Positions 21,433 to 31,401 of a stretch of DNA of 64,000 bases are shown piece by piece. Positions within the stretch are counted from its first letter, which is position 1, and each line of letters starts with the position of its first letter. The DNA lies in assembly GCF_012163135.1 (NCBI RefSeq), contig NZ_JAAVUP010000008.1, forward strand, positions 1-64,000, in the 5' to 3' direction. The notes under the pieces were generated by a model. It searched no databases. It was not told the DNA's origin and saw nothing but the letters and a program-made list of their open reading frames with translations. The position numbers were made by a program, and so were the translations under genes. The DNA is from Neoroseomonas oryzicola (GTDB lineage Bacteria; Pseudomonadota; Alphaproteobacteria; Acetobacterales; Acetobacteraceae).

Positions 21433-24330
21433 ATGCAGAACACGCGCTTCCTCCGCCGCGCCATCCTTCTCGGAGCCCTGGTGCTGCTCGTTGCCCAGAC
21501 GGTCGTGACCCTCACGATCATCGGCCGGGCGCGGGACGCCCAGGTCCGGGCGGCGGAGGAAACGGTCGAGCGCGTGAGCATCGCGACCGAGGCGTCCATC
21601 AATCGCGCCTTCGTGCAGATCGACGCCATGCTGGCCGGCCTGCCGGCCATGATGGCCCCCTTCGCGATGAACGACCGGATGGAGGTCAACTCGCTGAACC
21701 GCGTGCTGCGGCAGCTGATCAACCAGAACTTCACCTACCGGGACATCCTGCTGCTTGGATCCAACGGCCTGCCGATCGCGACCGCCCTGCCGGTGTCGCG
21801 CCGGCGGCGGCTGCCCCTGCCGGTCGACACGGGCTTCTCGGACCTCGCGGCGACCAGCGGCGGCCTCGCCATCGGCGGCCCGGTCCAGAACCCCAGCACG
21901 GGGGAATGGACGCTGTTCTTCGCCCGCAACATCGTGGTTGCCGGCATCGGCCCGGTCCTGGCAGTGGCGGAGGTGCCCGTCCCCTCTGTCCGGACGCTGC
22001 TTTCCGCCGCCGGCGAGCGGCCGGGCATCCGCACCACGCTCGAACGCGACGACGGCACGCTGCTGGCCGCCGTGCCGCATGACGAGCTCCGCATCGGTCA
22101 GCACATCGGACGGCCGGCGATCCCGGTCGCCCCTGCCGCGCCGGTCCAGGTCACCAACAGCCGCTTCGACAACGAGCTCGTCTTCGCCGTCGCGCGCCCC
22201 GCGCTCTACGCGACGCTCGTCATCACGACGAGCTTCGATGTCGACGCCGCCATGTCCGGCTGGGACCAGGACCGGATCCGCGCGCTGTCCATCTCGAGCA
22301 TGCTCGGCGCGATCGTCATCCTCATCGCGATCGCGCTGATGCTGATCCTGCGGCAGCGCGACAAGGCGGAGGAGGAAAGGGCCCGCGCGCGGCAGACGCT
22401 GGAGAACGCGCTGGAGGCCATGTCCGACGGCTTCGTCATGTTCGACGCCGAGGATCGCCTCGTCGCCTGCAACAGCCGCTACCTCGACTTCTACCGCCTC
22501 AGCGCGGAGTTCATCAAACCGGGCGCCCGCTTCGAGGACATCATGCGGGAGGGGTTCCGGCTCGGGCAGTACCCGCAGGCCGGCGACGACGTCGAGGCCT
22601 TCATCGCCTCGAGCAAGGTGTTCCACCACGGCAACCAGCCGCCCATGGAACGCCTGCTGCCCGATGGCCGCTGGGTCCTGATCACCGAGCGGCGGACCCC
22701 GGATGGCGGGACGGTCGGCATCCGCACGGACATCACCGCGCTGAAGCGCGCCATGCAGGACCTCGCCGCCGCACGCGATGCGGCGGCCGCGGCGGGCGAG
22801 GCGAAGACGCGCTTCCTGGCCCGCGTCTCGCACGAATTGCGCACGCCGCTGAACGGCGTCCTCGGCTTCGCGCAGGTCCTGCTGCACGACCCGCGCCTCA
22901 CGCCGGAACAGCGCGAGCAGGTCAACACGCTTCACGAGGCCGGCCGCCACCTCCTCGAGCTGGTGAACGGCCTGCTGGACCTCTCAAAGATCGAGGCCGG
23001 GCGCCTCGACCTGGCACCCGAGGCGGTGGACCTTCGGCGCCTGCTCAACGGCTGCGCCACGCTGCTCGAACCCGAGATCGCGCGGAAGGCGCTCGCCTTC
23101 ACCCTCGACGTCGATCCGGCATTGCCGGCGGCGGCGCGGCTCGACCCGCTCCGCATGCGGCAGTTGCTGCTGAACCTGCTGTCCAACGCCGTGAAGTTCA
23201 CCCCTGCCGGCGGCCGGGTCGACCTTCGCGTCATGGCCGCGGCGGGTTCGCGCATGCGCGTCGAGGTGGCGGACACCGGCCCCGGCATCCCCAAGGAGAA
23301 GCAGCACCTTCTCTTCGAGGATTTCGTGCAGCTAACGCCGAATGCGGGCCCGGAAGCGCAGGGAACGGGCCTCGGCCTCGCGATCTCCGCCCGCCTCGCG
23401 GCGCTGATGGGCGGCAGCATCGGCTGCGAATCCCCCGCGGCCGGCGGTGCGCTCTTCTGGCTCGAGCTGCCGCTGGACGTCGCGCGGGCGGAAGATGTCC
23501 GCAGCACCGCCCATGTGCCCGACACGGGCGCGCAGGAAGGCGCCTCCCGACGCATCCTCGTCGTCGACGACGTCCCGGCGAACCGACAGATCGCGCAGGC
23601 CATGCTGGAATCCGCAGGGCATCGCGTGACGGTGGTGGACGACGGCGCGGCCGCGCTGCTGGCACTGACGCGCGACACCTTCGACGTCGTGCTGATGGAC
23701 CTGCAGATGCCGCAGATGGACGGGTTCGAGACGACCCGCCGCATCCGCGCCATGGACAAGCCAGCCTGCGAGGTGCCGATCGTCGCGCTGACCGCCTCCG
23801 CCCTGCCCGAGCAGATCGAGGCGACCCGACGTGCCGGGATGGACGCGCATCTGTCGAAGCCGCTCGACCGCACCGCACTTCTGCAACTGCTGCGCGACAT
23901 GCCCTCCCGCAGCGCCTTGCCGAGCGCGCAGCCCGACCAGCCGGAGACGCCAATCCTCGATCCTTCCGCGCTCGACGTGCTGGAGCGCGAACTCGGCCAC
24001 GCGGCGCACGGCATTCTCGCCGAGTTCGTCGGCGAATTGCGCCGCGCGCTGGCGCTGCTCGCCAACGCCTCGCCGGCCGAGCGTAGCGACGCGGCCCATG
24101 TGCAGCACGCGGCGCATCGGCTGGTCGGCGCCGCGCGGACCCTCGGGGCCGTCCGCCTGGCGCAGGAGGCGGACACCTTGCAGAAGTCGGCGCGTGGCGG
24201 CGACGCCTCGGCCGAGCTGCAGGCGAACGTCATCGCCATCGCGCGCGCCACGCTGCCCGAGATCGAGCGGCGGCTCGGCGTCGCCGACATGGCGATCGGT
24301 CCCGCCCTGCAACGGATCGAGGCCGCCTAG
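21433..24330 (+). CDS. Hybrid sensor histidine kinase with PAS, receiver and Hpt domains
   Basis: A 965-residue phosphorelay protein in the inner membrane. TM1 about 11-31, periplasmic sensor of dCACHE-like size 32-286, TM2 about 289-309, coiled linker, PAS about 325-440 ([18 protein letters not shown]), HisKA with phospho-accepting H467 in [10 protein letters not shown], HATPase about 575-690 ([24 protein letters not shown]), receiver about 706-825 with D756 ([10 protein letters not shown]), and Hpt with H895 in [14 protein letters not shown]. All relay residues are present, so the phosphate could pass H467-D756-H895 to a separate regulator that is not encoded here. It is two bases from the binding-protein gene. 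Confidence 0.9.
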   Translation: MQNTRFLRRAILLGALVLLVAQTVVTLTIIGRARDAQVRAAEETVERVSIATEASINRAFVQIDAMLAGLPAMMAPFAMNDRMEVNSLNRVLRQLINQNFTYRDILLLGSNGLPIATALPVSRRRRLPLPVDTGFSDLAATSGGLAIGGPVQNPSTGEWTLFFARNIVVAGIGPVLAVAEVPVPSVRTLLSAAGERPGIRTTLERDDGTLLAAVPHDELRIGQHIGRPAIPVAPAAPVQVTNSRFDNELVFAVARPALYATLVITTSFDVDAAMSGWDQDRIRALSISSMLGAIVILIAIALMLILRQRDKAEEERARARQTLENALEAMSDGFVMFDAEDRLVACNSRYLDFYRLSAEFIKPGARFEDIMREGFRLGQYPQAGDDVEAFIASSKVFHHGNQPPMERLLPDGRWVLITERRTPDGGTVGIRTDITALKRAMQDLAAARDAAAAAGEAKTRFLARVSHELRTPLNGVLGFAQVLLHDPRLTPEQREQVNTLHEAGRHLLELVNGLLDLSKIEAGRLDLAPEAVDLRRLLNGCATLLEPEIARKALAFTLDVDPALPAAARLDPLRMRQLLLNLLSNAVKFTPAGGRVDLRVMAAAGSRMRVEVADTGPGIPKEKQHLLFEDFVQLTPNAGPEAQGTGLGLAISARLAALMGGSIGCESPAAGGALFWLELPLDVARAEDVRSTAHVPDTGAQEGASRRILVVDDVPANRQIAQAMLESAGHRVTVVDDGAAALLALTRDTFDVVLMDLQMPQMDGFETTRRIRAMDKPACEVPIVALTASALPEQIEATRRAGMDAHLSKPLDRTALLQLLRDMPSRSALPSAQPDQPETPILDPSALDVLERELGHAAHGILAEFVGELRRALALLANASPAERSDAAHVQHAAHRLVGAARTLGAVRLAQEADTLQKSARGGDASAELQANVIAIARATLPEIERRLGVADMAIGPALQRIEAA

Positions 24331-24388
24331 CCCCCCGCCGTCTGGACCGCGCGCCGTGCTCGCCTAGGATGGCGCGACACGCGGCGGA

Positions 24389-25279
24389 ATGGATGAGGAA
24401 CGCATGGGCTTCGGGACCTGGAGCGCGAATTCGGGGCGCGAGGAGCCGCATGCCGTCCTCCGGGCCGTGGCCGAGCGGGCCCGGCGGGCTGAAACCCCCT
24501 GCGGCACCGGGTCCATCGTCTGGCGGGCCTGGGGCGAGGGACGGCCGATCGTGCTGCTGCACGGCGGATCGGGGTCCTGGCGCCATTGGCTGCGCAACAT
24601 CCCGGTCCTCGCCGCGGACCGGATGGTGCTCTGCCCCGACCTTCCGGGCCTCGGCGACAGCGACATGCCGCCAGGCCAGGCCACCCCCGAGAGCATTGGC
24701 GCACTGCTGCGGGACGGGCTCCGGCTGCTGCTCGGCGGCGGAGGGTATGACCTGGTCGGCTTCTCCTTCGGGGCGCTGTGCTCGGGCCATCTTGCCGCCC
24801 AGGACCATGAGGGCTGCCGGTCGCTCACCATCGTCGGCGCCGGCGCGCTCGGCTTCACCCGCAGCCCGACGGAACTGGTGAAGGTCCGCCACCTCGAGGG
24901 CGCGGCGCGGGACGACGCGAACCGGCACAACCTGGCAGAACTGATGTTTGCCGATGCCTCCCGGATCGACGAGGTCGCGCTCGCCATGCAGGACCTCCAT
25001 ACGCGCAGGGCCCGCTTCAAGAGCCGCGGCTGGGCGAACACAGACTCCCTCAAGCAGGCCATCCTGCGCAGCCGCGCGCCGCTCGGCGCGATCTACGGGG
25101 AGCAGGACGCCATCGCCCGCCCCTACGTCCAGCTACGGCTCGACCTGGTGCACGAAATGCGCCCCGGGTCACGCACCGCGAAGATCCCCGGCGCCGGCCA
25201 CTGGGTTGCCTATGAGGCGGCGGACGCATTCAACGCCGCGCTCGCCCGCGTCCTGGCCCGCGACGCGGCCGCGGCGTGA
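24389..25279 (+). CDS. Alpha/beta-fold hydrolase
   Basis: A 296-residue hydrolase. VLLHGGSGSWRHW gives the oxyanion strand, the nucleophile is S126 in GFSFGA, the acid D240 in GEQDA and the base H271 in GAGHWV, so the triad is complete. Substrate unknown: esterase, lactonase or ring-fission hydrolase are all possible. It overlaps the following exporter by four bases (GTGA) and opens a plus-strand run that ends with the acyl-CoA dehydrogenase and CoA transferase, suggesting work on an ester or thioester of the same substrate. Confidence 0.82.
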   Translation: MDEERMGFGTWSANSGREEPHAVLRAVAERARRAETPCGTGSIVWRAWGEGRPIVLLHGGSGSWRHWLRNIPVLAADRMVLCPDLPGLGDSDMPPGQATPESIGALLRDGLRLLLGGGGYDLVGFSFGALCSGHLAAQDHEGCRSLTIVGAGALGFTRSPTELVKVRHLEGAARDDANRHNLAELMFADASRIDEVALAMQDLHTRRARFKSRGWANTDSLKQAILRSRAPLGAIYGEQDAIARPYVQLRLDLVHEMRPGSRTAKIPGAGHWVAYEAADAFNAALARVLARDAAAA

Positions 25280-26160
25280 CCGCGCCCCAGGGGCGACCGA
25301 CGCGGGCCGCGACGCTGCGCGGCATGGCCTGGATGGCCGCCGCCGGCTTCCAGTTCTGCCTGCTGAATACCATCGCGCGCGGGCTGGCGTTGGAACTCGA
25401 CCCGTTCCAGACGCAGTTCCTGCGCTACCTCGCGGGGCTGCTGGTGCTGATCCCGTTCATGCTGCGCACCGGCCTGACCGCCTGGCTGCCGCATGACCTG
25501 AAGGGCCAGGGCTGGCGCGGCGCGATCCACACCGCGGGCCTGCTGCTCTGGTTCTGGGCGCTGCCGCATGTGCCGCTGGCGGACATGACGGCGATCGGCT
25601 TCACGGGGCCCATCTTCATCATGGCCGGTGCGGTGATCTTCCTCGGCGAGCCGATGGTCCGCGCGCGCTGGATCGCGGCCGGCATCGGCTTCCTCGGCGT
25701 GATGGTGATCGTGGCGCCGAAGTTCACCGGCACGGGCGGGGGCTTCTGGTCGCTCGTGATGCTGTCCTCGGCGCCGCTTTTCGCGGCCTCCTTCCTCATC
25801 ACCAAGGCGTTGACCCGGCGCGACCGGCCGGAGGTGATCGTCGCCTGGCAGGCCATCACCGTTGCCGTCTTCACCCTGCCCTTCGCGATCCCTGGCTGGA
25901 CCTGGCCGTCCGCGACGCAGCTCGGCTGGTTCCTGATGACGGGGTTGCTCGGCAGCGCGGGACATTGGTGCCTGACCGAGGCCTTCCGCATCGCCGACAT
26001 CTCGGCCACGCAGCCGATCAAGTTCGTCGACATGATCTGGGCCTCGACGCTCGGCTGGATCGTCTTCTCGGAGATTCCCTCGGCGTGGACCTTCGCCGGC
26101 GCGGCCGTCATCTTCACCGCCACAACCTGGATCGCCCGACGGGAAGCGAAGGCGCGCTGA
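25276..26160 (+). CDS. EamA/DMT-family membrane transporter
   Basis: A 294-residue inner-membrane protein with about ten hydrophobic helices in two EamA halves; examples are FQFCLLNTIARGLALEL near the start and GAAVIFTATTWIARREAK at the end. Members export amino acids, metabolites or take up nucleotides; the substrate is not readable. GTG start overlaps the hydrolase stop. The pair may export or detoxify the product of the hydrolase. Confidence 0.85.
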   Translation: MTAPQGRPTRAATLRGMAWMAAAGFQFCLLNTIARGLALELDPFQTQFLRYLAGLLVLIPFMLRTGLTAWLPHDLKGQGWRGAIHTAGLLLWFWALPHVPLADMTAIGFTGPIFIMAGAVIFLGEPMVRARWIAAGIGFLGVMVIVAPKFTGTGGGFWSLVMLSSAPLFAASFLITKALTRRDRPEVIVAWQAITVAVFTLPFAIPGWTWPSATQLGWFLMTGLLGSAGHWCLTEAFRIADISATQPIKFVDMIWASTLGWIVFSEIPSAWTFAGAAVIFTATTWIARREAKAR

Positions 26161-26236
26161 CCCCGCCTTGCGCCCGTGGCCGGTCCGTCGGATCGTTGCC
26201 GCGAAGGCGCGCGGGAAGGGTGCCGTGGAGGAACGC

Positions 26237-28129
26237 ATGACGATGACGGCGCCGCTGCGTCGCCGCGGGCTGGCGGCCCTGGCGGCCGGGCTGGCCGCCC
26301 CTGGCTTGGCGCGATCGCAGGAATCCTGGCCCAATCGGCCCGTCCGCATCGTCATTCCCTTCGCGCCGGGTGGCCCGATCGACACGGTCGGCCGGCTCGT
26401 GGGCGAAAGGCTGCGGGAGCGCCTCGGCCAGCCCTTCCTCATCGACAACCGCGCCGGCGCCGGCGGATCGATCGGCCTGCGCTCGGTCGTGCAGTCTCCG
26501 CCGGACGGCTATGCGCTCGTCCTCACCTCCTCCTCCCTCGCCATCCTGCCGGCGATCTACGCGAATCTCGGCTTCGACCCGCGGACGGACCTGGCGCCGG
26601 TCTCTCTGGTCGCCGAGATCGCGACGACGATCGCCGTGCGCGCGAACCATCGCTTCGCGACGCTGCAGGACATGGTCACGGAGGCCCGAGCCAAGCCCGG
26701 CACCGTCACCTACGGCACCTCGGGCATCGGGTCCTCGAACCACCTCTCGGGTGCGCTGCTCGCCGCCACGGCGGGGCTCGACCTGGTTCACGTACCCTAT
26801 CGCGGCGCGGCACAGGCGATGAATGCGCTCTATGCCGGCGATGTCGACGTGGTCTTCGCGAGCACGGTCGAAACCCTCGGCCATGCGCGGGAAGGACGGG
26901 CGCGCATCCTCGCGGTCACCACGGCGCGGCGCATTCCCGCGCTGCCCGAGGTTCCGGCGGCGATCGAGGTCGTGCCGGGCTATGTCGCGCCGAACTGGTT
27001 CGCCATCGCCGCGCCGCGCGGCCTTCCCGCACCCATCCTGGCACGGCTGTCGGCGGAACTCGCCCAGCTCGCCACCGACCCCGACTTCCGGGCTCGCTTT
27101 GCCACCCTCGGCGCCGAGCCGCTGATGACCACGCCCGACATCCTCGCCGCCCGCCTCGCGGAAGACGTCCCCACCTGGCAGCGCGTCGCCGCCGAGGCCG
27201 GCATCCGCGCCGAAAGACCCCATAGACCGACGACAGGACGGACCATGCGCAAACTGACCATCGGCGACGTGACCATCACCAGCATCATCGAGCGCGACGG
27301 GCCATGGCGTGCGCCCGAGGCCATGTTCCCCAAGGCCGCCGCGGCACCTGACCTGCTCGCCGAGCGCCTGAAGGAGGTCGAGCCGGAAACCTACGACGCG
27401 GCCTCCGGCAAGATGGTCATCACCTACCAGACCTATGTCGTGCGCACCCCACACCACACCATCCTCGTCGATACCTGCACCGGGGAGGACAAGGGCTGGC
27501 CCGCGCCGATGGACTTTCCGAAGCAGCCCTGGCTCGACGGGCTGAAGGCCGAGGGCCTGTCCTTCGAGGACATCGACTACGTCTTTTGCACCCACCTGCA
27601 CATCGACCATTCCGGCTGGAACACGGTGCTGCGTGACGGTCGCTGGGTACCGACCTTTCCGAACGCGAAATACGTCTTCCACAAGCGCGAATATGCGGCC
27701 TGGGCGGAAACGACGAAGGCCGGCATCGAACGGCCGGGCGGCGGCGGCAACGTCCACCGCTTCAACTGCGAACCCATCGTCGAGGCCGGCCAGGCCCTGC
27801 TGGTCGACGACGATTTCCAGCTCGACGACCGCATCACGATCCAGCCGACGCCGGGCCATTCGCCCTGCCATTGCTGCGTCCATATCCGCAGCGGCGGGCA
27901 ACATGCCGTGGTCACTGGGGACCTGATGCACCACGCGCTGCAGGTCCACCAGCCGGACTGGTCCACGGTCTTCTGCTGGGACCCCGCCGAGGCCGAGGCC
28001 AGCAGGCGGAAGTTCTTCGGCCAGGTGGCCGGCACCGACGCGAAGATCCTGCCGATCCACTTCCCCGATCCCTCGGTCGGGCGCATCGAGGCGAACGGGG
28101 ACCGCTTCCGGTGGCGCTACATCCGCTGA
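26237..28129 (+). CDS. In-frame fusion: Bug/TctC binding protein plus MBL-fold hydrolase
   Basis: One uninterrupted 630-residue frame. Residues 1-330 are a secreted Bug protein (signal LAALAAGLAAPGLARSQ, then VRIVIPFAPGGPIDTVGR), and its natural C-terminus would be near WQRVAAEAGIRAE. Residue 337 begins a complete metallo-beta-lactamase-fold enzyme with HLHIDH at residues 453-458, HSPCHCC and GDLMHH. The start has GGAGG six bases upstream. A signal-borne MBL domain would be periplasmic. A single inserted C in the CCCC run at 27218-27221 would put TAG (27223-27225) in frame and restore two ordinary genes, so either a true fusion or a lost base is possible. Confidence 0.7.
   Translation: MTMTAPLRRRGLAALAAGLAAPGLARSQESWPNRPVRIVIPFAPGGPIDTVGRLVGERLRERLGQPFLIDNRAGAGGSIGLRSVVQSPPDGYALVLTSSSLAILPAIYANLGFDPRTDLAPVSLVAEIATTIAVRANHRFATLQDMVTEARAKPGTVTYGTSGIGSSNHLSGALLAATAGLDLVHVPYRGAAQAMNALYAGDVDVVFASTVETLGHAREGRARILAVTTARRIPALPEVPAAIEVVPGYVAPNWFAIAAPRGLPAPILARLSAELAQLATDPDFRARFATLGAEPLMTTPDILAARLAEDVPTWQRVAAEAGIRAERPHRPTTGRTMRKLTIGDVTITSIIERDGPWRAPEAMFPKAAAAPDLLAERLKEVEPETYDAASGKMVITYQTYVVRTPHHTILVDTCTGEDKGWPAPMDFPKQPWLDGLKAEGLSFEDIDYVFCTHLHIDHSGWNTVLRDGRWVPTFPNAKYVFHKREYAAWAETTKAGIERPGGGGNVHRFNCEPIVEAGQALLVDDDFQLDDRITIQPTPGHSPCHCCVHIRSGGQHAVVTGDLMHHALQVHQPDWSTVFCWDPAEAEASRRKFFGQVAGTDAKILPIHFPDPSVGRIEANGDRFRWRYIR
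27245..28129 (+). other. MBL-fold hydrolase part, possible independent start
   Basis: The ATG at 27245 opens MRKLTIGDVTITSIIERDG, a typical start of stand-alone MBL-fold hydrolases; this gives 294 residues, with metal ligands H117, H119, D121, H122, further ligands in GHSPCH and GDLMHH and a final His in PIHFPDPSVG. AGGACGG lies 5-11 bases upstream, so reinitiation here could also make a separate cytoplasmic enzyme. The closest families are lactonases and other metal hydrolases next to acyl-CoA genes; substrate unknown. Confidence 0.6.
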
Positions 28130-28195
28130 CGCTGGCCCCTGCTTGACGCCGCCGCCCCTGGGTGGTCGGTTCCGGCGAATTCGGAGGATCGCACC

Positions 28196-29371
28196 ATGGA
28201 CCACAACCAGCCCCACGCCGCGAGCGAGGAGACCCGGATGCTCCGGGACCTGGTCGCGAAGTTCGTGGAACGCGACCTCATGCCGCTGGAACCGGCGGTG
28301 CTGAAGCGGGAGGCGACCGGCGGCGGCTTCAAGCTGTCCGAGGAGGAGGAGAAGACCCTCCTCGCCCGCTGCCAGGAACTCGGCCTGTGGGGCCTCGACG
28401 TGCCGGAGGAATTCGGCGGCGCCAACCTGCCGCTGCTCTCCCTTGCGGCGGCGGAGGAGGAGATGGCCCGCGCCTGCGTGCCCTTCACCATCCCGCCCGA
28501 CAGCCCGAACCTGCACATGATGCTTTCGGTCGCGAGCCCGCTGCAGCGGGTGAAGTATCTCGACCCCTATGCGCGCGGCGAGCAGCGGTCTGCCATGGCG
28601 ATCTCCGAGCCGGGCGCGGGCGGCGATCCGGCGGGCATGACGACGCGTGCGGTGAAGGACGGCGACCACTGGGTCATCAACGGCCGCAAGATCTGGGTCT
28701 CGAACGTTCCGCGCGCCGACTTCATCATCCTCATGGCCCGCACCGGCGACGGCAAGCGCCAGGACGGCATCACCGCCTTCATCGTCGAGAAGGGCACGCC
28801 CGGCTTCGTCATCGAGCGCGAGATCCCGATGGTCGGCGGCCGCCGCACCTATGAGCTCGTCTTCGAGGATTGCCGCGTGCCGGCCGAGAACGTGCTCGGC
28901 GAACTCGGCCGCGGCTACGCCCCGATGCAGCTGCGCCTCAACGTGCGCCGCATGCAGATGGGCGCGCGCTGCATCGGCATGGCCCGCCGCGCGCTCGAGA
29001 TGATGACCGAGCAGGCGCAGAACCGCGTCACCTGGGGCGTGCGCCTCGCCGACCGCCAGGCGATCCAGTGGTTCGCCGCCGAGGCGGTGATGGAGATCCA
29101 CGCCTGCCGGCTGATGGTGCAGGATCTTGCCGCGAAGCTCGATGCCGGCGCCGATGTCCGGATGGAGGCCTCCATCCTGAAGGTCCGTGCGACGGAAATG
29201 GCGCAGTCGGTGCTCGACAACGCCATGCAGACCTGGGGCGCGATGGGTGTCACGAAGGAACTGCCGCTGCAGCTGATGCACCAGCAGGTGCGGCTGATGC
29301 GCGTCTATGAAGGTCCGTCCGAGGTCCATCGCAGCGCGATCGGTCGCCGCACGCTCGGCGGGAAGGTCTGA
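28196..29371 (+). CDS. Acyl-CoA dehydrogenase
   Basis: A 391-residue FAD-dependent acyl-CoA dehydrogenase. Motifs: MAISEPGAGGDPAGM, WVINGRKIWVSN, YELVFEDCRVPAENVLGE, and the catalytic base E372 in VYEGPSEVH. In contrast to ivd in this window, the glutamate is at the common MCAD position. The CoA transferase starts four bases after the stop. I infer a pathway where the transferase activates an acid to its CoA ester, this enzyme makes the 2,3-double bond, and the crotonases continue. Confidence 0.9.
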   Translation: MDHNQPHAASEETRMLRDLVAKFVERDLMPLEPAVLKREATGGGFKLSEEEEKTLLARCQELGLWGLDVPEEFGGANLPLLSLAAAEEEMARACVPFTIPPDSPNLHMMLSVASPLQRVKYLDPYARGEQRSAMAISEPGAGGDPAGMTTRAVKDGDHWVINGRKIWVSNVPRADFIILMARTGDGKRQDGITAFIVEKGTPGFVIEREIPMVGGRRTYELVFEDCRVPAENVLGELGRGYAPMQLRLNVRRMQMGARCIGMARRALEMMTEQAQNRVTWGVRLADRQAIQWFAAEAVMEIHACRLMVQDLAAKLDAGADVRMEASILKVRATEMAQSVLDNAMQTWGAMGVTKELPLQLMHQQVRLMRVYEGPSEVHRSAIGRRTLGGKV

Positions 29372-29375
29372 CGCC

Positions 29376-30590
29376 GTGGCGCTGCCGCTCGAGGGGATCC
29401 TCGTCCTCGACCTCGGGCACATCTACCAGGCGCCCTATGCCGGCTTCCTGATGGCGCAGGCGGGTGCGACCGTCATCAAGATCGAGCCGCCGACCGGCGA
29501 GCCGCTGCGTCGCCGTGCCATGGTCGCCGGCGGCTCGGTGCCGATGGCGATGCTCAACTCGAACAAGAAGGGCCTGTCGCTCGACCTCAAGAACCCGAAG
29601 GGACAGGAGGTGTTCCTGCGCCTGGTCGACAAGGCCGACGTCGTCATCGAGAATTTCTCGCCCGGCGTGATGGGGCGGCTTGGGCTGGGGCACGAGGCGC
29701 TGCTGAAGCGCAATCCGCGCCTGGTCTACGCGGCGGGCTCGGGCTACGGGCAGACGGGGCCGGACAAGGACCGGCTGGCGATGGACCTCACGGTCCAGGC
29801 CGCGGTCGGCATCATGCACACCACGGGCTACCCGGACGGCCCGCCGACCAAGGCCGGGCCGACGGTCTGCGACTTCCTCGGCGGCACGCACCTGTATGGC
29901 GCCATCATGACGGCGCTGTTCGCGCGCGAGCGCAGCGACAAGGGCACCTATGTCGAGGTCGCCATGCAGGATGCGGCCTATTCGACGCTTGCGTCGGCCA
30001 TCGGCATGCATTTCGGCGGGCAGCTGAAGAACGTGCCGCCCCGGACGGGCAACAGCCATGCCGGCCTCGCCATGGCGCCCTACAATGTCTACCCGGCGAA
30101 GGATGGCTGGATCGCCATCATCGTCGTGACGGAAGGCCATTGGGACCGCCTGCTCCGTGCCATGGGCCAGGCGAACCTGATCGGTGACGAGCGCTTCCGC
30201 AGCAACCCCGACCGCGTGAAGCACATGGCCGAGGTGGACCGTCTGGTCACCGCCTGGACCTCCGCCCACAGCCGCGCCGAGCTCGAGGCCCTGACGCGCG
30301 AGCACGGCGTGCCCGCCGCGCCGGTCCGCACGCTGGAGGAAGTGCTGAACGACGCGGGCATGCACGAACGCGGCATGCTGCGTTGGGTGGATCATCCGGA
30401 GGTCGGCCATGTCGTGCTGCCCTCGACGCCCCTGCGCATCGAGGGCGCGCCGCCGCCGGCCTTCGCGCCGAGCCCCTTCCTGAACCAGCACGAGGCCGAT
30501 GTGCTCGGCGGCCTGCTGGGCATGGGCGAGCAGGAGCGGGAAGCGGTCCGCGAGGCCGGGGGACTTGGGCCGCGCTTCAGCGGCCGGTGA
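29376..30590 (+). CDS. CaiB/BaiF-family (class III) CoA transferase
   Basis: A 404-residue class III CoA transferase that moves CoA between carboxylic acids. Family features are the N-terminal LEGILVLDLGHIYQAPYAGFLM with ATVIKIEPP, LDLKNPKGQEVFLRLV, and AGPTVCDFLGGTHLYGA (Asp of the catalytic region), then DKGTYVEVAMQDA. The GTG start (VALPLEG) follows the dehydrogenase stop by four bases; the frame extends 69 bases earlier into that gene but without a start. The 3' end overlaps the convergent crotonase gene by 14 bases. Confidence 0.88.
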   Translation: MALPLEGILVLDLGHIYQAPYAGFLMAQAGATVIKIEPPTGEPLRRRAMVAGGSVPMAMLNSNKKGLSLDLKNPKGQEVFLRLVDKADVVIENFSPGVMGRLGLGHEALLKRNPRLVYAAGSGYGQTGPDKDRLAMDLTVQAAVGIMHTTGYPDGPPTKAGPTVCDFLGGTHLYGAIMTALFARERSDKGTYVEVAMQDAAYSTLASAIGMHFGGQLKNVPPRTGNSHAGLAMAPYNVYPAKDGWIAIIVVTEGHWDRLLRAMGQANLIGDERFRSNPDRVKHMAEVDRLVTAWTSAHSRAELEALTREHGVPAAPVRTLEEVLNDAGMHERGMLRWVDHPEVGHVVLPSTPLRIEGAPPPAFAPSPFLNQHEADVLGGLLGMGEQEREAVREAGGLGPRFSGR

Positions 30591-31389
30591 ACTTCGGCTT
30601 GCGCTTTTCCAGGAAGGCCGTCGCCCCTTCCCGCCTGTCCTCGGTGCCGATGGTCGCGGCCTGCTCCGTCTCGGCGAGCTCGATCGCCTCGGACAGCGAC
30701 TGCAGCGGCGCGAGCGCCAGTTGCCGCCGGATGATGCGCAGCGAGCGCGGCGAGCAGTTCTCGACGATATCGGCGACATAGGTCCGAACCGCCGCGGCGA
30801 AGCCCTCGGCCGGCAGCACGCGCACCAGGCCCATCGCGGCCGCTTCTTCCGCCGTGATGGTTCGGCCCGACAGCAGCAGGTCGGCGGCGTTCATGGGTCC
30901 GATCGCGCGCGGCAGGGTCCAGGCGATGCCGTGCTCGGCGATCAGCCCGCGGCGCGGGAAGGCACAGGCGAGCTTCGCGCCCGCGGCCATGACGCGCAGG
31001 TCGCAATACATCGTCACGGCCAGCCCGACGCCCGCGACGGCGCCGTTGATCGCGGCGATCACCGGCTTGCCGATGTTCAGGATGTAGGAATAGCGGCGCG
31101 ACAAATCCTCGACCGGCGGCGGATCGCCCGGCGGGGGCGTCACGCCCGTGAAGGGCGGCCGGTCGGGCTTGCGCCCCGCGATCCCGGTGACGTCGGCGCC
31201 GACGCAGAAGGTGCTGCCGGCGCCGGTCAGGATCACCGCGCGAACGTCGTCATCCGCGGCGATCAGGCCGAAGGCCTCGCGCACCTCGGCTTCCGTCACC
31301 GGCGACCACGCGTTGCGCTTCTCCGGCCGGTTCAGCGTGATCGTCGCGATACGGTCGGCGACATCGTAGGTGATTTCCGTGAAGGCCAT
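30577..31389 (-). CDS. Enoyl-CoA hydratase/isomerase family protein
   Basis: A 270-residue crotonase-fold enzyme: ITLNRPEKRNAW at the N-terminus, oxyanion residues in GAGSTFCVGADV and NGAVAGVGLAVTMYCD. The glutamate normally in GGGxELA is missing (GVGLAVT); a Glu remains in GLIAEHGIAW. That pattern fits an isomerase or another crotonase reaction better than a textbook hydratase. It lies at the end of the minus-strand run SBP-ECH-SDR-ECH, 12 bp after the SDR. Confidence 0.85.
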   Translation of the reverse strand: MAFTEITYDVADRIATITLNRPEKRNAWSPVTEAEVREAFGLIAADDDVRAVILTGAGSTFCVGADVTGIAGRKPDRPPFTGVTPPPGDPPPVEDLSRRYSYILNIGKPVIAAINGAVAGVGLAVTMYCDLRVMAAGAKLACAFPRRGLIAEHGIAWTLPRAIGPMNAADLLLSGRTITAEEAAAMGLVRVLPAEGFAAAVRTYVADIVENCSPRSLRIIRRQLALAPLQSLSEAIELAETEQAATIGTEDRREGATAFLEKRKPKFTGR

Positions 31390-31401
31390 GCGGGCGGCTC
31401 C

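Noticed and set aside
26114-29422. Open frame of over 1000 codons on the minus strand across the Bug-MBL and dehydrogenase genes
   Set aside because: Low-complexity Arg/Ala/His-rich translation without motifs; the plus-strand genes carry all family signatures.
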